From: Parvibaculum indicum | GTDB taxonomy: Bacteria > Pseudomonadota > Alphaproteobacteria > Parvibaculales > Parvibaculaceae | Direction: 5' to 3' | Assembly: GCF_011762095.1 (NCBI RefSeq) | Contig: NZ_JAASQO010000003.1 | Location: forward strand, 186,001 to 250,000 | DNA: 64,000 nt | Shown here: one piece after another, positions 18,418 to 27,610 of the stretch | How the letters are laid out: each line of letters starts with the position of its first letter | How positions within the stretch are numbered: the first letter of the stretch is position 1 | Made by a program: the position numbers and the translations under genes | Notes under the pieces: model-generated | The model's database searches: none | What the model was told of the DNA's origin: nothing | Seen by the model: the letters and a program-made list of their open reading frames with translations, nothing else

Positions 18418-20310
18418 ATGGATGACAACGTGGATGATCTCGTTCCCGATGAGGAGCCGCACAAGCCGGATCCTGCCACCGAGCCGGGCTTCGACCTGGG
18501 CGACGACCCGGCGCCCGATGCGCCCGCGGCCGATGCCCCCGGGACCGGCAGCGGCTATCAGGTGCTCGCGCGCAAATACCGGCCCACCGTTTTCGAGGAT
18601 CTGATCGGCCAGGAGGCCATGGTCCGCACGCTGCGCAACGCCTTCGAGCAGGGGCGTATCGCGCATGCCTTCATGCTGACCGGCGTCCGCGGCGTGGGCA
18701 AGACGACGACGGCGCGCATCCTTGCCCGGGCCCTTAATTATGAAAAGCCCGGCGAAGGTCGGAATGCGGGCGGGCCGACCATCCATATGGACGGCTTCGG
18801 CGTTCATTGCGAAGCCATCATGGAATCCCGTCATCAGGATGTGCTGGAGATGGACGCGGCCTCGCGCACCGGCATCGACGACATCCGCGAGATCATAGAC
18901 AGCGTGCGCTACCTTCCGGTTTCCGCGCGCTACAAGGTCTACATCATCGACGAGGTCCACATGCTCTCCAAGGCCGCCTTCAACGGCCTTCTGAAGACGC
19001 TTGAGGAACCGCCCGCCCATGTAAAATTCATCTTCGCCACCACCGAAATCCGCAAAGTGCCCGTGACAGTGCTGTCGCGCTGCCAGCGTTTTGATTTGCG
19101 GCGCCTGTCGGCGGAGGAGCTGACGGGGCTGCTCACAGGCGTCGCGCAAAAAGAACATGTCGAACTCGAAGACGCGGCGGTGAAAATGATCGCCCGCGCG
19201 GCGGACGGGTCGGCGCGCGATTCGCTTTCGCTGCTCGATCGTGCGATTTCGCATGCGGAAGGCCGTATCGTCGAGGCGGATGTGCGCGACATGCTGGGCC
19301 TTGCCGACCGGGCGCGCATTTTCGACCTCTTCGATCTTCTCATGCAGGGCGATATCGCCGGCGCGCTGGGCGAGCTGCGGGCGCAATACGATGTCGGCGC
19401 GGACCCGGTGGTCGTGTTGTCCGATCTTGCCGATCTCACCCATTGGCTGACGCGATTGAAGCTCGTGGACGGCGCGGGCGACGACCTGGCCATGTCGGAA
19501 ACCGAGCGCGAGCGCGGACGCGCCATGGCGGAGAAGCTGCCTATTCGGGTTCTTTCCCGCGTCTGGCAGATGCTGCTGAAGGGCATAACCGAGGTGCAGA
19601 ACGCTGCGCGTCCCATCGCAGCGGCCGAAATGGTTCTCGTTCGTATCGCCTATGTCTCGGACGGTTCCGGGCCGGAAGAGCTTCTCGAACAGTTGAAGAG
19701 CGGCGGCGCGGTATCCGTGTCGCGCGGCGCGCCCGCCGGTGGCGGAAACGGGGGCGGCGGTACCCGTGCCCATCTGCGCTCGGTGCAGGGCGGCGGTCAG
19801 GCCGTCGCACAGCCGCAGGCGGAATATGTGGAGGCCGCGCCCGCCGTCACGCTCGACAGTTTCGAGGCAGTGGTCGCCTGGTTCGGCAAGCAGCGTGACA
19901 TCCGTCTCAAGACCTTCCTCGAATCCGGTGTGCGGCTGGTGAGCTTCGAGCCCGGCCATATCGAAATCAGCCTGCTGGATGAAACGCCCGGCAGCATCGC
20001 CAATGAAGTCGCGACCAAGCTGAAAGGCTATACCGGCCAGCGTTGGGTCGTCTCGCTGGCGCGTGCGGGCGCAACCAATGCGCCGACGCTGCGCGAGCAG
20101 GCGCAGACGCGCGAAGAGATGCTGAAGGACGAGGCGCGCAAGGACCCGCTGGTTCAGGCGGCTCTCAATGCCTTTCCGGGCGCCGAGATCGTGAGCGTGC
20201 GCATGCCCGACATGGAACTGCCGCAAGGCGAAGAGATCATGCCCGCCGATCCGGACGAGGCCCCCGAGGATTTCGAGGGCTTGCCCATTGGCGACGATGA
20301 AATGGAGTGA
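18418..20310 (+). CDS. dnaX: DNA polymerase III subunits gamma and tau
   Basis: A 630-residue clamp-loader ATPase that loads the sliding clamp and ties the replisome together. An acidic N-terminal tail of about 45 residues precedes the AAA+ module; Walker A is GVRGVGKTTTAR with Lys95, Walker B/DExx is IIDEVHM, and the sensor/arginine block is LEMDAASRTG. The usual four-cysteine zinc finger before that block is reduced to a single Cys (GVHCEAIMES). A Gly-rich linker at about 435-460 leads into the tau-specific domain. I see no A-rich slippery site for making gamma by frameshifting; the longest A-run inspected is five. ybaB follows after three bases. Confidence 0.95.
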   Translation: MDDNVDDLVPDEEPHKPDPATEPGFDLGDDPAPDAPAADAPGTGSGYQVLARKYRPTVFEDLIGQEAMVRTLRNAFEQGRIAHAFMLTGVRGVGKTTTARILARALNYEKPGEGRNAGGPTIHMDGFGVHCEAIMESRHQDVLEMDAASRTGIDDIREIIDSVRYLPVSARYKVYIIDEVHMLSKAAFNGLLKTLEEPPAHVKFIFATTEIRKVPVTVLSRCQRFDLRRLSAEELTGLLTGVAQKEHVELEDAAVKMIARAADGSARDSLSLLDRAISHAEGRIVEADVRDMLGLADRARIFDLFDLLMQGDIAGALGELRAQYDVGADPVVVLSDLADLTHWLTRLKLVDGAGDDLAMSETERERGRAMAEKLPIRVLSRVWQMLLKGITEVQNAARPIAAAEMVLVRIAYVSDGSGPEELLEQLKSGGAVSVSRGAPAGGGNGGGGTRAHLRSVQGGGQAVAQPQAEYVEAAPAVTLDSFEAVVAWFGKQRDIRLKTFLESGVRLVSFEPGHIEISLLDETPGSIANEVATKLKGYTGQRWVVSLARAGATNAPTLREQAQTREEMLKDEARKDPLVQAALNAFPGAEIVSVRMPDMELPQGEEIMPADPDEAPEDFEGLPIGDDEME

Positions 20311-20313
20311 CGC

Positions 20314-20631
20314 GTGAAAAACCTTGGCGACCTGATGAAGCAGGCCCGCGAGCTGCAGGGCAAGATGGAACAGCTTCAGACCGAGCTTGAAACGCTGGAA
20401 GTACAGGGCAGCGCCGGCGGCGGCATGGTGAATGTCACCATGACGGGCAAGGGCGAGGTGGTGAAAGTCGCGATCGACCCCAGCCTGATGAAGGAAAACG
20501 AGCGCGAAATTCTCGAAGACCTCATCGTGGCCGCGTCCGCCGATGCGAAGGGCAAGGCCGAGCGGGCTGCGCAGGACAAGATGAAGGAGCTGACCGGCGG
20601 CCTTCAATTGCCGCCGGGCCTCGGCCTTTGA
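20314..20631 (+). CDS. ybaB: YbaB/EbfC nucleoid-associated protein
   Basis: A 105-residue small DNA-binding protein that forms tweezer-like dimers. The helical start [20 protein letters not shown], the Gly-rich turn ([18 protein letters not shown]) and the C-terminal helix with KMKELTGG are all typical. It starts with GTG three bases after dnaX and precedes recR by 13, so the three genes form an operon. Confidence 0.93.
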   Translation: MKNLGDLMKQARELQGKMEQLQTELETLEVQGSAGGGMVNVTMTGKGEVVKVAIDPSLMKENEREILEDLIVAASADAKGKAERAAQDKMKELTGGLQLPPGLGL

Positions 20632-20644
20632 CGGCGATACGCGC

Positions 20645-21244
20645 ATGAGCGTTGCCGGACCGGAAATCGAACGGCTGATCCAGCTTCTGGCAAAACTGCC
20701 CGGGCTGGGACCGCGTTCCGCGCGCCGCGCCGTGCTGCAACTCATCAAGAAGAAAGACGCGCTACTCATACCGCTGGCCGCCGCCATGGCGGATGCGGCG
20801 GAAAAGGCATGCATCTGTTCCACCTGCGGCAATGTCGACACGCGGGATCCTTGTACGATCTGCGCGGATCCCCGCCGCGATGCGGCCTCCATCTGCGTGG
20901 TGGAAGAGGTCGGCGATCTATGGGCGCTGGAACGCGCAGGCGCGCATCAGGGCCGCTACCATGTGCTGGGCGGCGTGCTGTCCGCGCTGGACGGCGTGGG
21001 ACCGGATGACCTCAATATCGGCAAGCTCGTCGAGCGCGCGACGAATGGCGAAGTGACGGAAATCATCCTCGCCATGAACGCGACCGTCGACGGTCAGGCT
21101 ACGGCACATTACATCATGGACCGGCTGGAGGGGACGGGACTTTCGATCTCCCGCCTCGCTCACGGCGTGCCCGTGGGCGGCGAACTCGACTATCTCGACG
21201 ACGGCACGCTGGCCGCCGCCATGAAGTCGAGACGCCCTTTCTGA
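20645..21244 (+). CDS. recR: Recombination mediator RecR
   Basis: A 199-residue protein of the RecFOR pathway that helps load RecA at gaps. It contains the N-terminal helix-hairpin-helix ([19 protein letters not shown]), a four-cysteine zinc finger (CSTCGNVD and [11 protein letters not shown], about 58-78) and a Toprim domain beginning [15 protein letters not shown]. The C-terminus includes the conserved [15 protein letters not shown]. Its stop lies two bases from the convergent symporter stop. Confidence 0.95.
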   Translation: MSVAGPEIERLIQLLAKLPGLGPRSARRAVLQLIKKKDALLIPLAAAMADAAEKACICSTCGNVDTRDPCTICADPRRDAASICVVEEVGDLWALERAGAHQGRYHVLGGVLSALDGVGPDDLNIGKLVERATNGEVTEIILAMNATVDGQATAHYIMDRLEGTGLSISRLAHGVPVGGELDYLDDGTLAAAMKSRRPF

Positions 21245-21246
21245 CT

Positions 21247-22593
21247 TTATCCCTTTTCCGCGGCGAAATAGGCCTTCGTCATCGCGAAGATGCCCGGCGC
21301 GAGAATGAGTAGTCCGATCAGGTTCGGTATCGCCATCATCGCATTCAGCGTATCGGCCAGCAGCCAGACGAAACTGAGGCTCGTCGTCGCGCCGATGGGG
21401 ATCGCGATCACCCAGATAATGCGATAGGGCATGATCGCCTTCACGCCGAACAGGAACTCCACCGCCTTCTCCCCGTAATAGCTCCAGCCCAGAAGCGTGG
21501 TGAAGGCGAAGACGGAGAGGGCGACAGCCACGATCTCGTTGCCGAAGGCGAAGGTATGAGCGAACGCCGCCCCTGTCAGTTCCGCGCCCCGGTCTCCACT
21601 TTGCCAGGCGCCCGAGGTGATGATGACGAGACCCGTCATGGTGCAGACGATGATCGTGTCGATGAAGGTGCCGAGCATGGCGATGAGGCCCTGCCGCACG
21701 GGATCGTTCGTCTTCGCCGCCGCATGGGCGATGGGCGCGCTCCCCAAGCCCGCTTCATTGGAGAAGACGCCGCGCGCAACGCCCATTTGTATCGCGGCGG
21801 CCACCGAGGCGCCGGCAAAACCGCCCGCGGCGGCGGCGGGCTCGAACGCATGGTGCAGGACGAGGGACAGGGCATCGGGAATGGCGCCAGCATTGAGGGT
21901 GAGGACGACCAGTGCCGTGCCGATATAGAGAACGATCATGCTGGGAACGATCGCGCCGGCAACATCGGCGATGCGGCGAATGCCGCCGATCAGAACGAGC
22001 CCTACCGCGATCATGATGACGATGCCGGTAACCCATTCGGGGACCGCGAAGCTCGTATGCAGCGCGTCCGCAACGGAATTTGCCTGGGTCGTGTTGCCGA
22101 TACCGAAACCTGCGATAGCGGCAAAAACAGCGAAGGCAGGGGCCAGGAAATTGGCGATAGCGGAAAAGCGCGCGCCGACGCCGTTCTTGATGTAGTACAT
22201 CGGGCCGCCGACATGATCGCCGTTCTCGTCGACTTCGCGATAGGCGATGGCGCAGACCGCTTCGGAATATTTCGTCGCCATGCCGACAAGCGCGATCAGC
22301 CACATATAGAAGAGCGCCCCCGGCCCGCCGGTATAGATGGCGGTTGCGACGCCGACGATATTGCCGGTGCCGACGGTTGCCGCGAGCGCCGTCATCAATG
22401 CCTGGAAAGGAGAGATGTCGCCTTCGCCTTCTGAACGCTTGAAAAGCATGCCAAAGGCCGTGGGAATTTTGCGCAACGGCATGAAGCGCAGGCCGATCAT
22501 CAGGAGCAGACCCGTAAGCCCCAATGCGACCAGCATGGGCTTGCCCCAAAGCTGACCGTTTATCCACTCCAGATAAGCGGTGATGAAATCCAT
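21247..22593 (-). CDS. Alanine/glycine:cation symporter family protein (AGCS)
   Basis: A 448-residue inner-membrane protein with about 11 hydrophobic segments, importing a small amino acid with Na+ or H+. Family hallmarks are ALAATVGTGNIVGVATAI, GGPGALFYMW near residue 90-100, GGPMYYI near 130, and FSNEAGLGSAPIAHAAA near 277. A GAGGGG-containing sequence precedes the ATG at 22593. A terminator hairpin lies between it and the cytochrome b gene, so it has its own promoter in the roughly 65 bases between. Confidence 0.92.
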   Translation of the reverse strand: MDFITAYLEWINGQLWGKPMLVALGLTGLLLMIGLRFMPLRKIPTAFGMLFKRSEGEGDISPFQALMTALAATVGTGNIVGVATAIYTGGPGALFYMWLIALVGMATKYSEAVCAIAYREVDENGDHVGGPMYYIKNGVGARFSAIANFLAPAFAVFAAIAGFGIGNTTQANSVADALHTSFAVPEWVTGIVIMIAVGLVLIGGIRRIADVAGAIVPSMIVLYIGTALVVLTLNAGAIPDALSLVLHHAFEPAAAAGGFAGASVAAAIQMGVARGVFSNEAGLGSAPIAHAAAKTNDPVRQGLIAMLGTFIDTIIVCTMTGLVIITSGAWQSGDRGAELTGAAFAHTFAFGNEIVAVALSVFAFTTLLGWSYYGEKAVEFLFGVKAIMPYRIIWVIAIPIGATTSLSFVWLLADTLNAMMAIPNLIGLLILAPGIFAMTKAYFAAEKG

Positions 22594-22657
22594 GCCCCGT
22601 TCCCCTCAAATGCCGTTTGGCAGCGCGCCCGATACGCTGCCTCGGGGAAACGGTAGC

Positions 22658-22686
22658 AAAAGAGAGCGGCTTTGCCGCCCTCTTTT
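22658..22686. terminator. Rho-independent terminator after cytochrome b gene
   Basis: A 13-bp stem with one mismatch (22658-22670 with 22674-22686) has a TTT loop, an A-run on the left and a T-run on the right. Read on the minus strand it ends the cytochrome b transcript ahead of the symporter gene. Confidence 0.8.
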
Positions 22687-22705
22687 TTGAACCGTGAAGG
22701 GAGGG

Positions 22706-23362
22706 TCAGCTCCGTTTCTCGCCGGTCACCATGGCCTGGGGCAGGTTTTCCTTATGTGCGAAACTTGCCAGCGCCACACCGCCCAGATGCAGGATCACCA
22801 GAAACAGGGCGAGGTTTGCGAAAAACTCGTGGACCTCTTCCAGCGGGTTTTCCTGATGTTCGCGGCCTTCGCGCTCCTCGCCATACTCGTCTTCATCGGC
22901 ATAGGCCGGCGTGACGATCATCCCTTCGGCGGCGCGTATCGCCTCTTCCGGAATGATGAAGCTCTGCTCCCCGCCGCCCTCGTCATGGCTGAAATACATA
23001 AAGGCGCCGGTGCCGGTCGTGCCTGCGAGCGAGAGGAGAAGCGCAATCACCATCGCGCCGCCTGCCGGGCTGTGGCCGACATAGCGTTTGGCGCGAAAGG
23101 TGATGAGGTCGCGGAGATAGCCGAACACCTTGCCGGGCGAGTAGACGAAATCGGAAAAGCGCGCATGCTCGGGGCCGATGAAGCCCCAGACGATACGGGC
23201 GGCGACAAGCCCCGCGACCGTGAAACCCGCCGTGATGTGAAGCCATTCCGGCTCGCCTTCGGTGAGGTAGGCGACAATGAAGCCGGTCGCCAGAGTCCAG
23301 TGGAAGAGGCGGACAAAGGGATCCCAGACCTTGACCATGGCCGGGGAGGAGGTTTCTGACAT
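22706..23362 (-). CDS. Cytochrome b561-domain membrane protein
   Basis: A 218-residue protein with four predicted membrane helices (about 18-38, 45-65, 100-120, 185-205) and histidines placed for two b-type hemes: His21 in FHW, His43 in LHITAG, His177 in EVHEFFAN and His191 in VILHLGG. Such proteins act as quinone-linked anchors for cytochrome c or hydrogenase-type partners. Between helices three and four it carries a long acidic loop rich in Asp/Glu (about 127-172). No partner gene is adjacent, so the electron donor is unknown. Confidence 0.83.
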   Translation of the reverse strand: MSETSSPAMVKVWDPFVRLFHWTLATGFIVAYLTEGEPEWLHITAGFTVAGLVAARIVWGFIGPEHARFSDFVYSPGKVFGYLRDLITFRAKRYVGHSPAGGAMVIALLLSLAGTTGTGAFMYFSHDEGGGEQSFIIPEEAIRAAEGMIVTPAYADEDEYGEEREGREHQENPLEEVHEFFANLALFLVILHLGGVALASFAHKENLPQAMVTGEKRS

Positions 23363-23497
23363 GACGGAACTCCTGTTCTGCGCCCGGTCGCTGATGATGG
23401 GCGTGTGGAAGATGTAAACTACACCTTCAACGCAGCAGAATTCCGAATCCGTCGTGCGTCAGAATGTCCCGTATACTGATGAAATTGCGGATTATTC

Positions 23498-24616
23498 TTA
23501 TTTGCTGCCGAGCAGATCCTGCGTTGGCTTGGTCGGTGCGATGGCTGTGTCTTCTTCCTCGCTCATCTCGACTTCCTGGATTTTCTCGCTCCGCTTGGCG
23601 ATGCGCTCCGTCGATGTCTTGATGTCGTTGATGTCGCCTTCGGCCTGCCGGAAATGGTTGCCGAGCTTGTCCACCCGCTTGTCCAGCAGTGTCACATCCT
23701 GAAGCAGCAGGCCGACATATTTCTGGATGACGCCCGCCTGTTCGCGCATCCGCGCATCCTTCAGCACCGCGCGCACCGTGTTGAGTGTCGCCATCAGCGT
23801 GGTCGGCGAGACGATCCAGACGCGGGCCTGGTAGCTCTTCTGCACCACATCGGGGAAATTCGCGTGAAGTTCTGCATAAACCGCTTCCGAGGGCAGGAAC
23901 ATCAGCGCCGATTCCGCCGTCTCCCCGGGCACGATGTATTTTTCCGAAATCGCCGCGATGTGCTTTTGCAGGTCGGACCGGAACTGCCGTGACGCGGCCG
24001 TTTTCCCCGCTTCGTCCTGCGCGTTCCGCAGCGCGTGATAGGCGTCGAGCGGAAACTTGGCGTCGATCCCGATGGAGCCGGGCGGATTGGGCAGTTTGAT
24101 CAGACAGTCGACACGGGAGCCGTTGGTGAGCGTGGTCTGGAAGGAATAGGCCGAGGGCGGCAGCGCGTTCACCACGATGTCGTTGAGCTGTACTTCGCCG
24201 AAAGCGCCTCGTGCCTGCCGGTTCGCCAGAATGTCCTGCAATCCCACTACCTGGCTGGAAAGCTCAGTGATGTTCTTTTGCGCTTCGTCGATCACGGTCA
24301 GCCGGTTGGTGAGGTTGCCAAGCGTCTCGGCGGTCTTCTTGGCGCTGTCTTCCAGGCTTTGCCCCATGCGTTGCGAGACGTTCTCCAGCCGCTCGTTCAG
24401 CGTCTGGGTGATCTCCTGCCGGGTTTGGGTCTGAGCTTCGGAAATGCTCGCAATACGGCCTGCCAGTTCGGACTGCTGCTGGATGAGCTGCTGCACCAGC
24501 CGTTCCGCTTCGCCGTCGTCGTTATCCGGCTTGCGTTTCAGCGCAAACATGACGAGCCCGCCCGCCGCCACAATGGCGGCGGCGATGATCAATGCGATAA
24601 GGAGCGCGTCGCTCAT
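23498..24616 (-). CDS. rmuC: DNA recombination protein RmuC
   Basis: A 372-residue protein with one N-terminal membrane helix (about 4-25), a long coiled coil (about 35-125) and a PD-(D/E)XK-like nuclease domain (about 130-330) recognisable from RGAFGEVQLNDIV, GSRVDCLIKLP and IDAKFPLDAY. RmuC limits recombination at inverted repeats. AAGGGA precedes the ATG. It is divergent from def across 141 bases. Confidence 0.92.
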   Translation of the reverse strand: MSDALLIALIIAAAIVAAGGLVMFALKRKPDNDDGEAERLVQQLIQQQSELAGRIASISEAQTQTRQEITQTLNERLENVSQRMGQSLEDSAKKTAETLGNLTNRLTVIDEAQKNITELSSQVVGLQDILANRQARGAFGEVQLNDIVVNALPPSAYSFQTTLTNGSRVDCLIKLPNPPGSIGIDAKFPLDAYHALRNAQDEAGKTAASRQFRSDLQKHIAAISEKYIVPGETAESALMFLPSEAVYAELHANFPDVVQKSYQARVWIVSPTTLMATLNTVRAVLKDARMREQAGVIQKYVGLLLQDVTLLDKRVDKLGNHFRQAEGDINDIKTSTERIAKRSEKIQEVEMSEEEDTAIAPTKPTQDLLGSK

Positions 24617-24722
24617 GAAGATCCCTTTCGTTCCGGGGCCGACTATATCCGATTCACGGCGCGCGGCCCCAGCTTCGTTAACGCACTGATATGATGAAGA
24701 AAACTGTTCCGAAAGGCCCGGC

Positions 24723-24751
24723 TTGACCCCGCGCGTCCGGGGGCTTACCTA
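24723..24751 (+). promoter_or_regulatory. Possible promoter giving a leaderless def transcript
   Basis: TTGACC (24723-24728) is 17 bases from TACCTA (24746-24751). A transcript from it would start at or next to the def ATG at 24758. No ribosome-binding sequence is visible before that ATG, in keeping with leaderless translation. The -10 match is weak, so this is tentative. Confidence 0.3.
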
Positions 24752-24757
24752 ATCGTC

Positions 24758-25276
24758 ATGGCCATACGCGAAATCATAACCGCGCCCGATCCGCGCCTGA
24801 AACAGGTCTCGAAGCCCGTCGAGAAGGTGGATGACGAGTTGCGCGTCCTGATGGACGACATGCTGGAGACCATGTATGCCGCGCCCGGCATCGGCCTGGC
24901 TGCCATCCAGATCGGCGTCCCCAAGCGCGTCATCGTGATGGACCTCGCCAGGGAAGGCGAGGAGCCGCAGCCCCGCTATTTCGTGAACCCGGAAATCCTG
25001 ACCACCTCGGAAGATATGGCAGTCTATGAAGAGGGCTGCCTCTCCGTGCCGGATTTTTATGAGGATGTGGAGCGCCCGGCGACCTGCCGCGTCCGCTATC
25101 TCGACTATCAGGGCGAAATCCGCGAGCATGATTGCGACGAGATGCTGGCCACCTGCCTTCAGCACGAGATGGACCACCTCGAAGGCATTCTCTTCATCGA
25201 TCACCTCTCGCGTACCAAGCGCGAGATGATGCTGAAAAAGCTCGCCAAGCAGAAAAAATTCAAGGAACCCGCGTGA
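24758..25276 (+). CDS. def: Peptide deformylase
   Basis: A 172-residue metalloenzyme that removes the formyl group from nascent proteins. All three motifs are intact: [10 protein letters not shown] (about 45), EEGCLSVPD with the metal Cys (about 90), and QHEMDHLEG with the two metal His (about 133). It heads a def-fmt-truA operon: fmt begins inside the def stop. Confidence 0.96.
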   Translation: MAIREIITAPDPRLKQVSKPVEKVDDELRVLMDDMLETMYAAPGIGLAAIQIGVPKRVIVMDLAREGEEPQPRYFVNPEILTTSEDMAVYEEGCLSVPDFYEDVERPATCRVRYLDYQGEIREHDCDEMLATCLQHEMDHLEGILFIDHLSRTKREMMLKKLAKQKKFKEPA

Positions 25277-26214
25277 CACCGCTGCGTATCGCCTTCATGG
25301 GTACGCCCGATTTCGCCGTGCCCGTGCTGGCGGAACTTCTGGCGGCGGGGCACGAGGTCGTTGCCGTTTATAGCCAGCCGCCCCGCAAGGCCGGACGCGG
25401 CATGGCGGAGACCCCCTCTCCCGTTCACAAATTCGCAGAGGAAGCGGGCATTCCGGTCCGCACACCCGCTTCGCTGAAATCGGAGGAGGAGCAGGCCGCC
25501 TTTGCCGCGCTCGACCTCGATCTCGCGGTGGTGGTGGCCTACGGCATGCTGTTGCCGAAACCCGTTCTCGATGCGCCGCAGCTCGGTTGCCTAAATCTCC
25601 ACGCCTCGCTGCTGCCGCGCTGGCGCGGCGCGGCCCCCATCCAGCGGGCGATCATGGCAGGCGATGCGGAAACCGGCGTCATGGTGATGCAAATGGAAGA
25701 GGGGCTCGACACCGGCCCTATCCTGCTTGCCGAGCGTGTGGCCATCGGTCCGGACGACAATGCAGGTACGCTTCATGACCGTCTCTCGCAGATCGGCGCA
25801 TCGCTCATGGGCCGCGCATTGGCTGCCCTGAGCCTTGGCCAGTTGACGCCGACGCCCCAGCCGGAAGACGGCGTAACCTATGCGAAAAAGATCGAAAAAG
25901 CCGAAGCGCGGATCGACTGGTCGCGCCCGGCGCGTGATCTCGATTGCCATATCCGCGGCCTGACGCCTTTCCCCGGCGCATTTTTCGAGACGGTCCGCGA
26001 CGGTAAACCGGTCCGCGTGAAGGTGTTGAAAGCGCAGCCGGTGGACGGAAAGGGAGGTTCCGGCGAAGTGCTGTCTCTCGAAGGCGGGATTACCATTGCC
26101 TGCGGCGAGGGCGCGCTGCGTCTCGACACGCTGCAACGTGCCGGCAAGGGCGCCATGCAGGCCGGCGATTTCCTGCGCGGCTTCAAGCTGGAAAAGGGCG
26201 AAAGGCTCGGCTGA
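25273..26214 (+). CDS. fmt: Methionyl-tRNA formyltransferase
   Basis: A 313-residue enzyme that formylates initiator Met-tRNA. It starts with GTG at 25273, overlapping the def stop by four bases (GTGA); the first ATG would delete the first strand (TPLRIAF). It has [14 protein letters not shown], the catalytic region [20 protein letters not shown] with Asn/His, and [12 protein letters not shown]; the C-terminal tRNA-contacting domain starts near 205. Together with def it makes the formylation cycle one unit. Confidence 0.95.
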   Translation: MTPLRIAFMGTPDFAVPVLAELLAAGHEVVAVYSQPPRKAGRGMAETPSPVHKFAEEAGIPVRTPASLKSEEEQAAFAALDLDLAVVVAYGMLLPKPVLDAPQLGCLNLHASLLPRWRGAAPIQRAIMAGDAETGVMVMQMEEGLDTGPILLAERVAIGPDDNAGTLHDRLSQIGASLMGRALAALSLGQLTPTPQPEDGVTYAKKIEKAEARIDWSRPARDLDCHIRGLTPFPGAFFETVRDGKPVRVKVLKAQPVDGKGGSGEVLSLEGGITIACGEGALRLDTLQRAGKGAMQAGDFLRGFKLEKGERLG

Positions 26215-26957
26215 TGCCCCGCTACAAGCTCACCATCGAATATGACGGCTCGCCTTTCGTCGGCTGGCAGGCTCAGGCCAACGGGATGTCGGTCCAGCAA
26301 GTGCTGGAAGAAGGCATCAAGGGCTTCTGCGGGCAGGATGTGCGCGTGGCGGGCGCGGGACGCACCGATGCGGGCGTTCACGCGCTCGGGCAGGTTGCCC
26401 ATATCGATCTCGAAGAGGAAGTTCGGCCCGACACGCTGCGCGATGCCGCCAATGCGCATATGCGCGGAAAGCCGGTCGCCATCGTCGAGGCCGAGTTGGT
26501 GCCGGACAGTTTCGAAGCGCGTTTCGGGGCCATCAAACGGCACTATCTCTACCGCATCGTCAATCGTCGCGCGCCGCTGACGCTGGATGCGAAACAGGCC
26601 TGGCTCGTCCATCGCCCCCTCGATGCCGACGCCATGCATGAGGCGGCGCAGGCGCTGATCGGCAAGCACGACTTCACCACCTTCCGCTCCATGCAATGCC
26701 AGGCGAAATCGCCGGTGAAGACGATGGATCGCATCGCCGTGTCGCGCTACGCGGAAGAAATCGAGATTACCTGCGAGGCGCGCTCTTTCCTGCACAATCA
26801 GGTCCGCTCGATCGTCGGGACGCTGAAGCTCGTCGGCGAGGGTAAGTGGACGCGCCGCGATGTGGAAAAGGCGCTGGCCGCGAAAGACCGTGCTGCCTGC
26901 GGGCCGGTGGCCCCGCCCGACGGACTTTATCTCGTGCGCGTGGATTATCCGGACTGA
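26214..26957 (+). CDS. truA: tRNA pseudouridine(38-40) synthase TruA
   Basis: A 247-residue enzyme that isomerises uridines in the anticodon stem-loop. The catalytic Asp is in [15 protein letters not shown] near residue 52, and the strand with the conserved aromatic ahead of it reads [23 protein letters not shown] closes the fold. The start shares one base with the fmt stop (TGATG), so it is translationally coupled. Confidence 0.95.
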   Translation: MPRYKLTIEYDGSPFVGWQAQANGMSVQQVLEEGIKGFCGQDVRVAGAGRTDAGVHALGQVAHIDLEEEVRPDTLRDAANAHMRGKPVAIVEAELVPDSFEARFGAIKRHYLYRIVNRRAPLTLDAKQAWLVHRPLDADAMHEAAQALIGKHDFTTFRSMQCQAKSPVKTMDRIAVSRYAEEIEITCEARSFLHNQVRSIVGTLKLVGEGKWTRRDVEKALAAKDRAACGPVAPPDGLYLVRVDYPD

Positions 26958-26990
26958 GGATCGTAGTCGGTCCTCGGGGCCTCGACCGCG

Positions 26991-27599
26991 CTACATCGCG
27001 CCTGTTGTAACGCCCGGCATCAGGAGCCAGCCGACCACCTGACTGACGGTGATGCTCAACACGAAATCGAACAGGACGAGCGCAAGGGCGATCGGCTGTT
27101 CCGCGCCGAAAACCGTGCGTGCGATCTGCCAGCGATACCAGCCGAGCAGGGTCCAGCCCGGCATCGTCAACATGGTTGCAACCGCCGCCGAAATCGCGCC
27201 AAGGGAAAAAAGCGCGAAGGGAATGGCCATCGCCAGCGCCGTGAAGAGCGTTCCCCAATTATAGGTAACGATATAGGCGCCGAAGGAGTTGACCAGTCCA
27301 AGCCGCTGAGAGGCGGGGATCATGGCGAAAAGATAAAGCACCCAGTGCAGCAGCGCCCCGATGATATAGGCGCCGGTAAAGGTGCCAAGATCCGCATTGG
27401 TCTCGACGCCGAATTCCGTAGCCATGCGCCAAAGCGCCGTCGCCGTGAGGAAATAGACCGGTATGGCGAGGATCATGGCGAAGAAGGAATTCACCACGCC
27501 GTAGCCGTCGATACGGAAGCAATCCCGCGCGCTGGCTTCGCGAAGCGTGAGACGCCACGCCCCGACCAACGCATTGCTGATTTCTTCCGCGCCGGGCAT
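26991..27599 (-). CDS. Unrecognised membrane protein downstream of dapE
   Basis: A 202-residue hydrophobic protein with a soluble N-terminal stretch of about 35 residues and five or six predicted membrane helices. I do not recognise the family with confidence; the layout recalls Yip1-like membrane proteins. The frame is open upstream through dapE, but the ATG at 27599 has GAGGGA before it and gives a start 11 bases after the dapE stop, so the gene is probably the last of a dapD-dapE operon. It converges on truA. A link to diaminopimelate or wall synthesis is only a contextual guess. Confidence 0.7.
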   Translation of the reverse strand: MPGAEEISNALVGAWRLTLREASARDCFRIDGYGVVNSFFAMILAIPVYFLTATALWRMATEFGVETNADLGTFTGAYIIGALLHWVLYLFAMIPASQRLGLVNSFGAYIVTYNWGTLFTALAMAIPFALFSLGAISAAVATMLTMPGWTLLGWYRWQIARTVFGAEQPIALALVLFDFVLSITVSQVVGWLLMPGVTTGAM

Positions 27600-27610
27600 C
27601 GGAAAGTCCC

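Noticed and set aside
19141-19165. A-rich run in dnaX considered as a programmed frameshift site
   Set aside because: Only five A in a row, no stable hairpin placed after it, and the zero frame stays open for the full tau-length protein.
18358-20892. 844-codon open frame on the minus strand across dnaX, ybaB and recR start
   Set aside because: It mirrors real genes in a GC-rich genome, has His/Arg/Gly-rich composition and no family motif; dnaX on the plus strand is certain.
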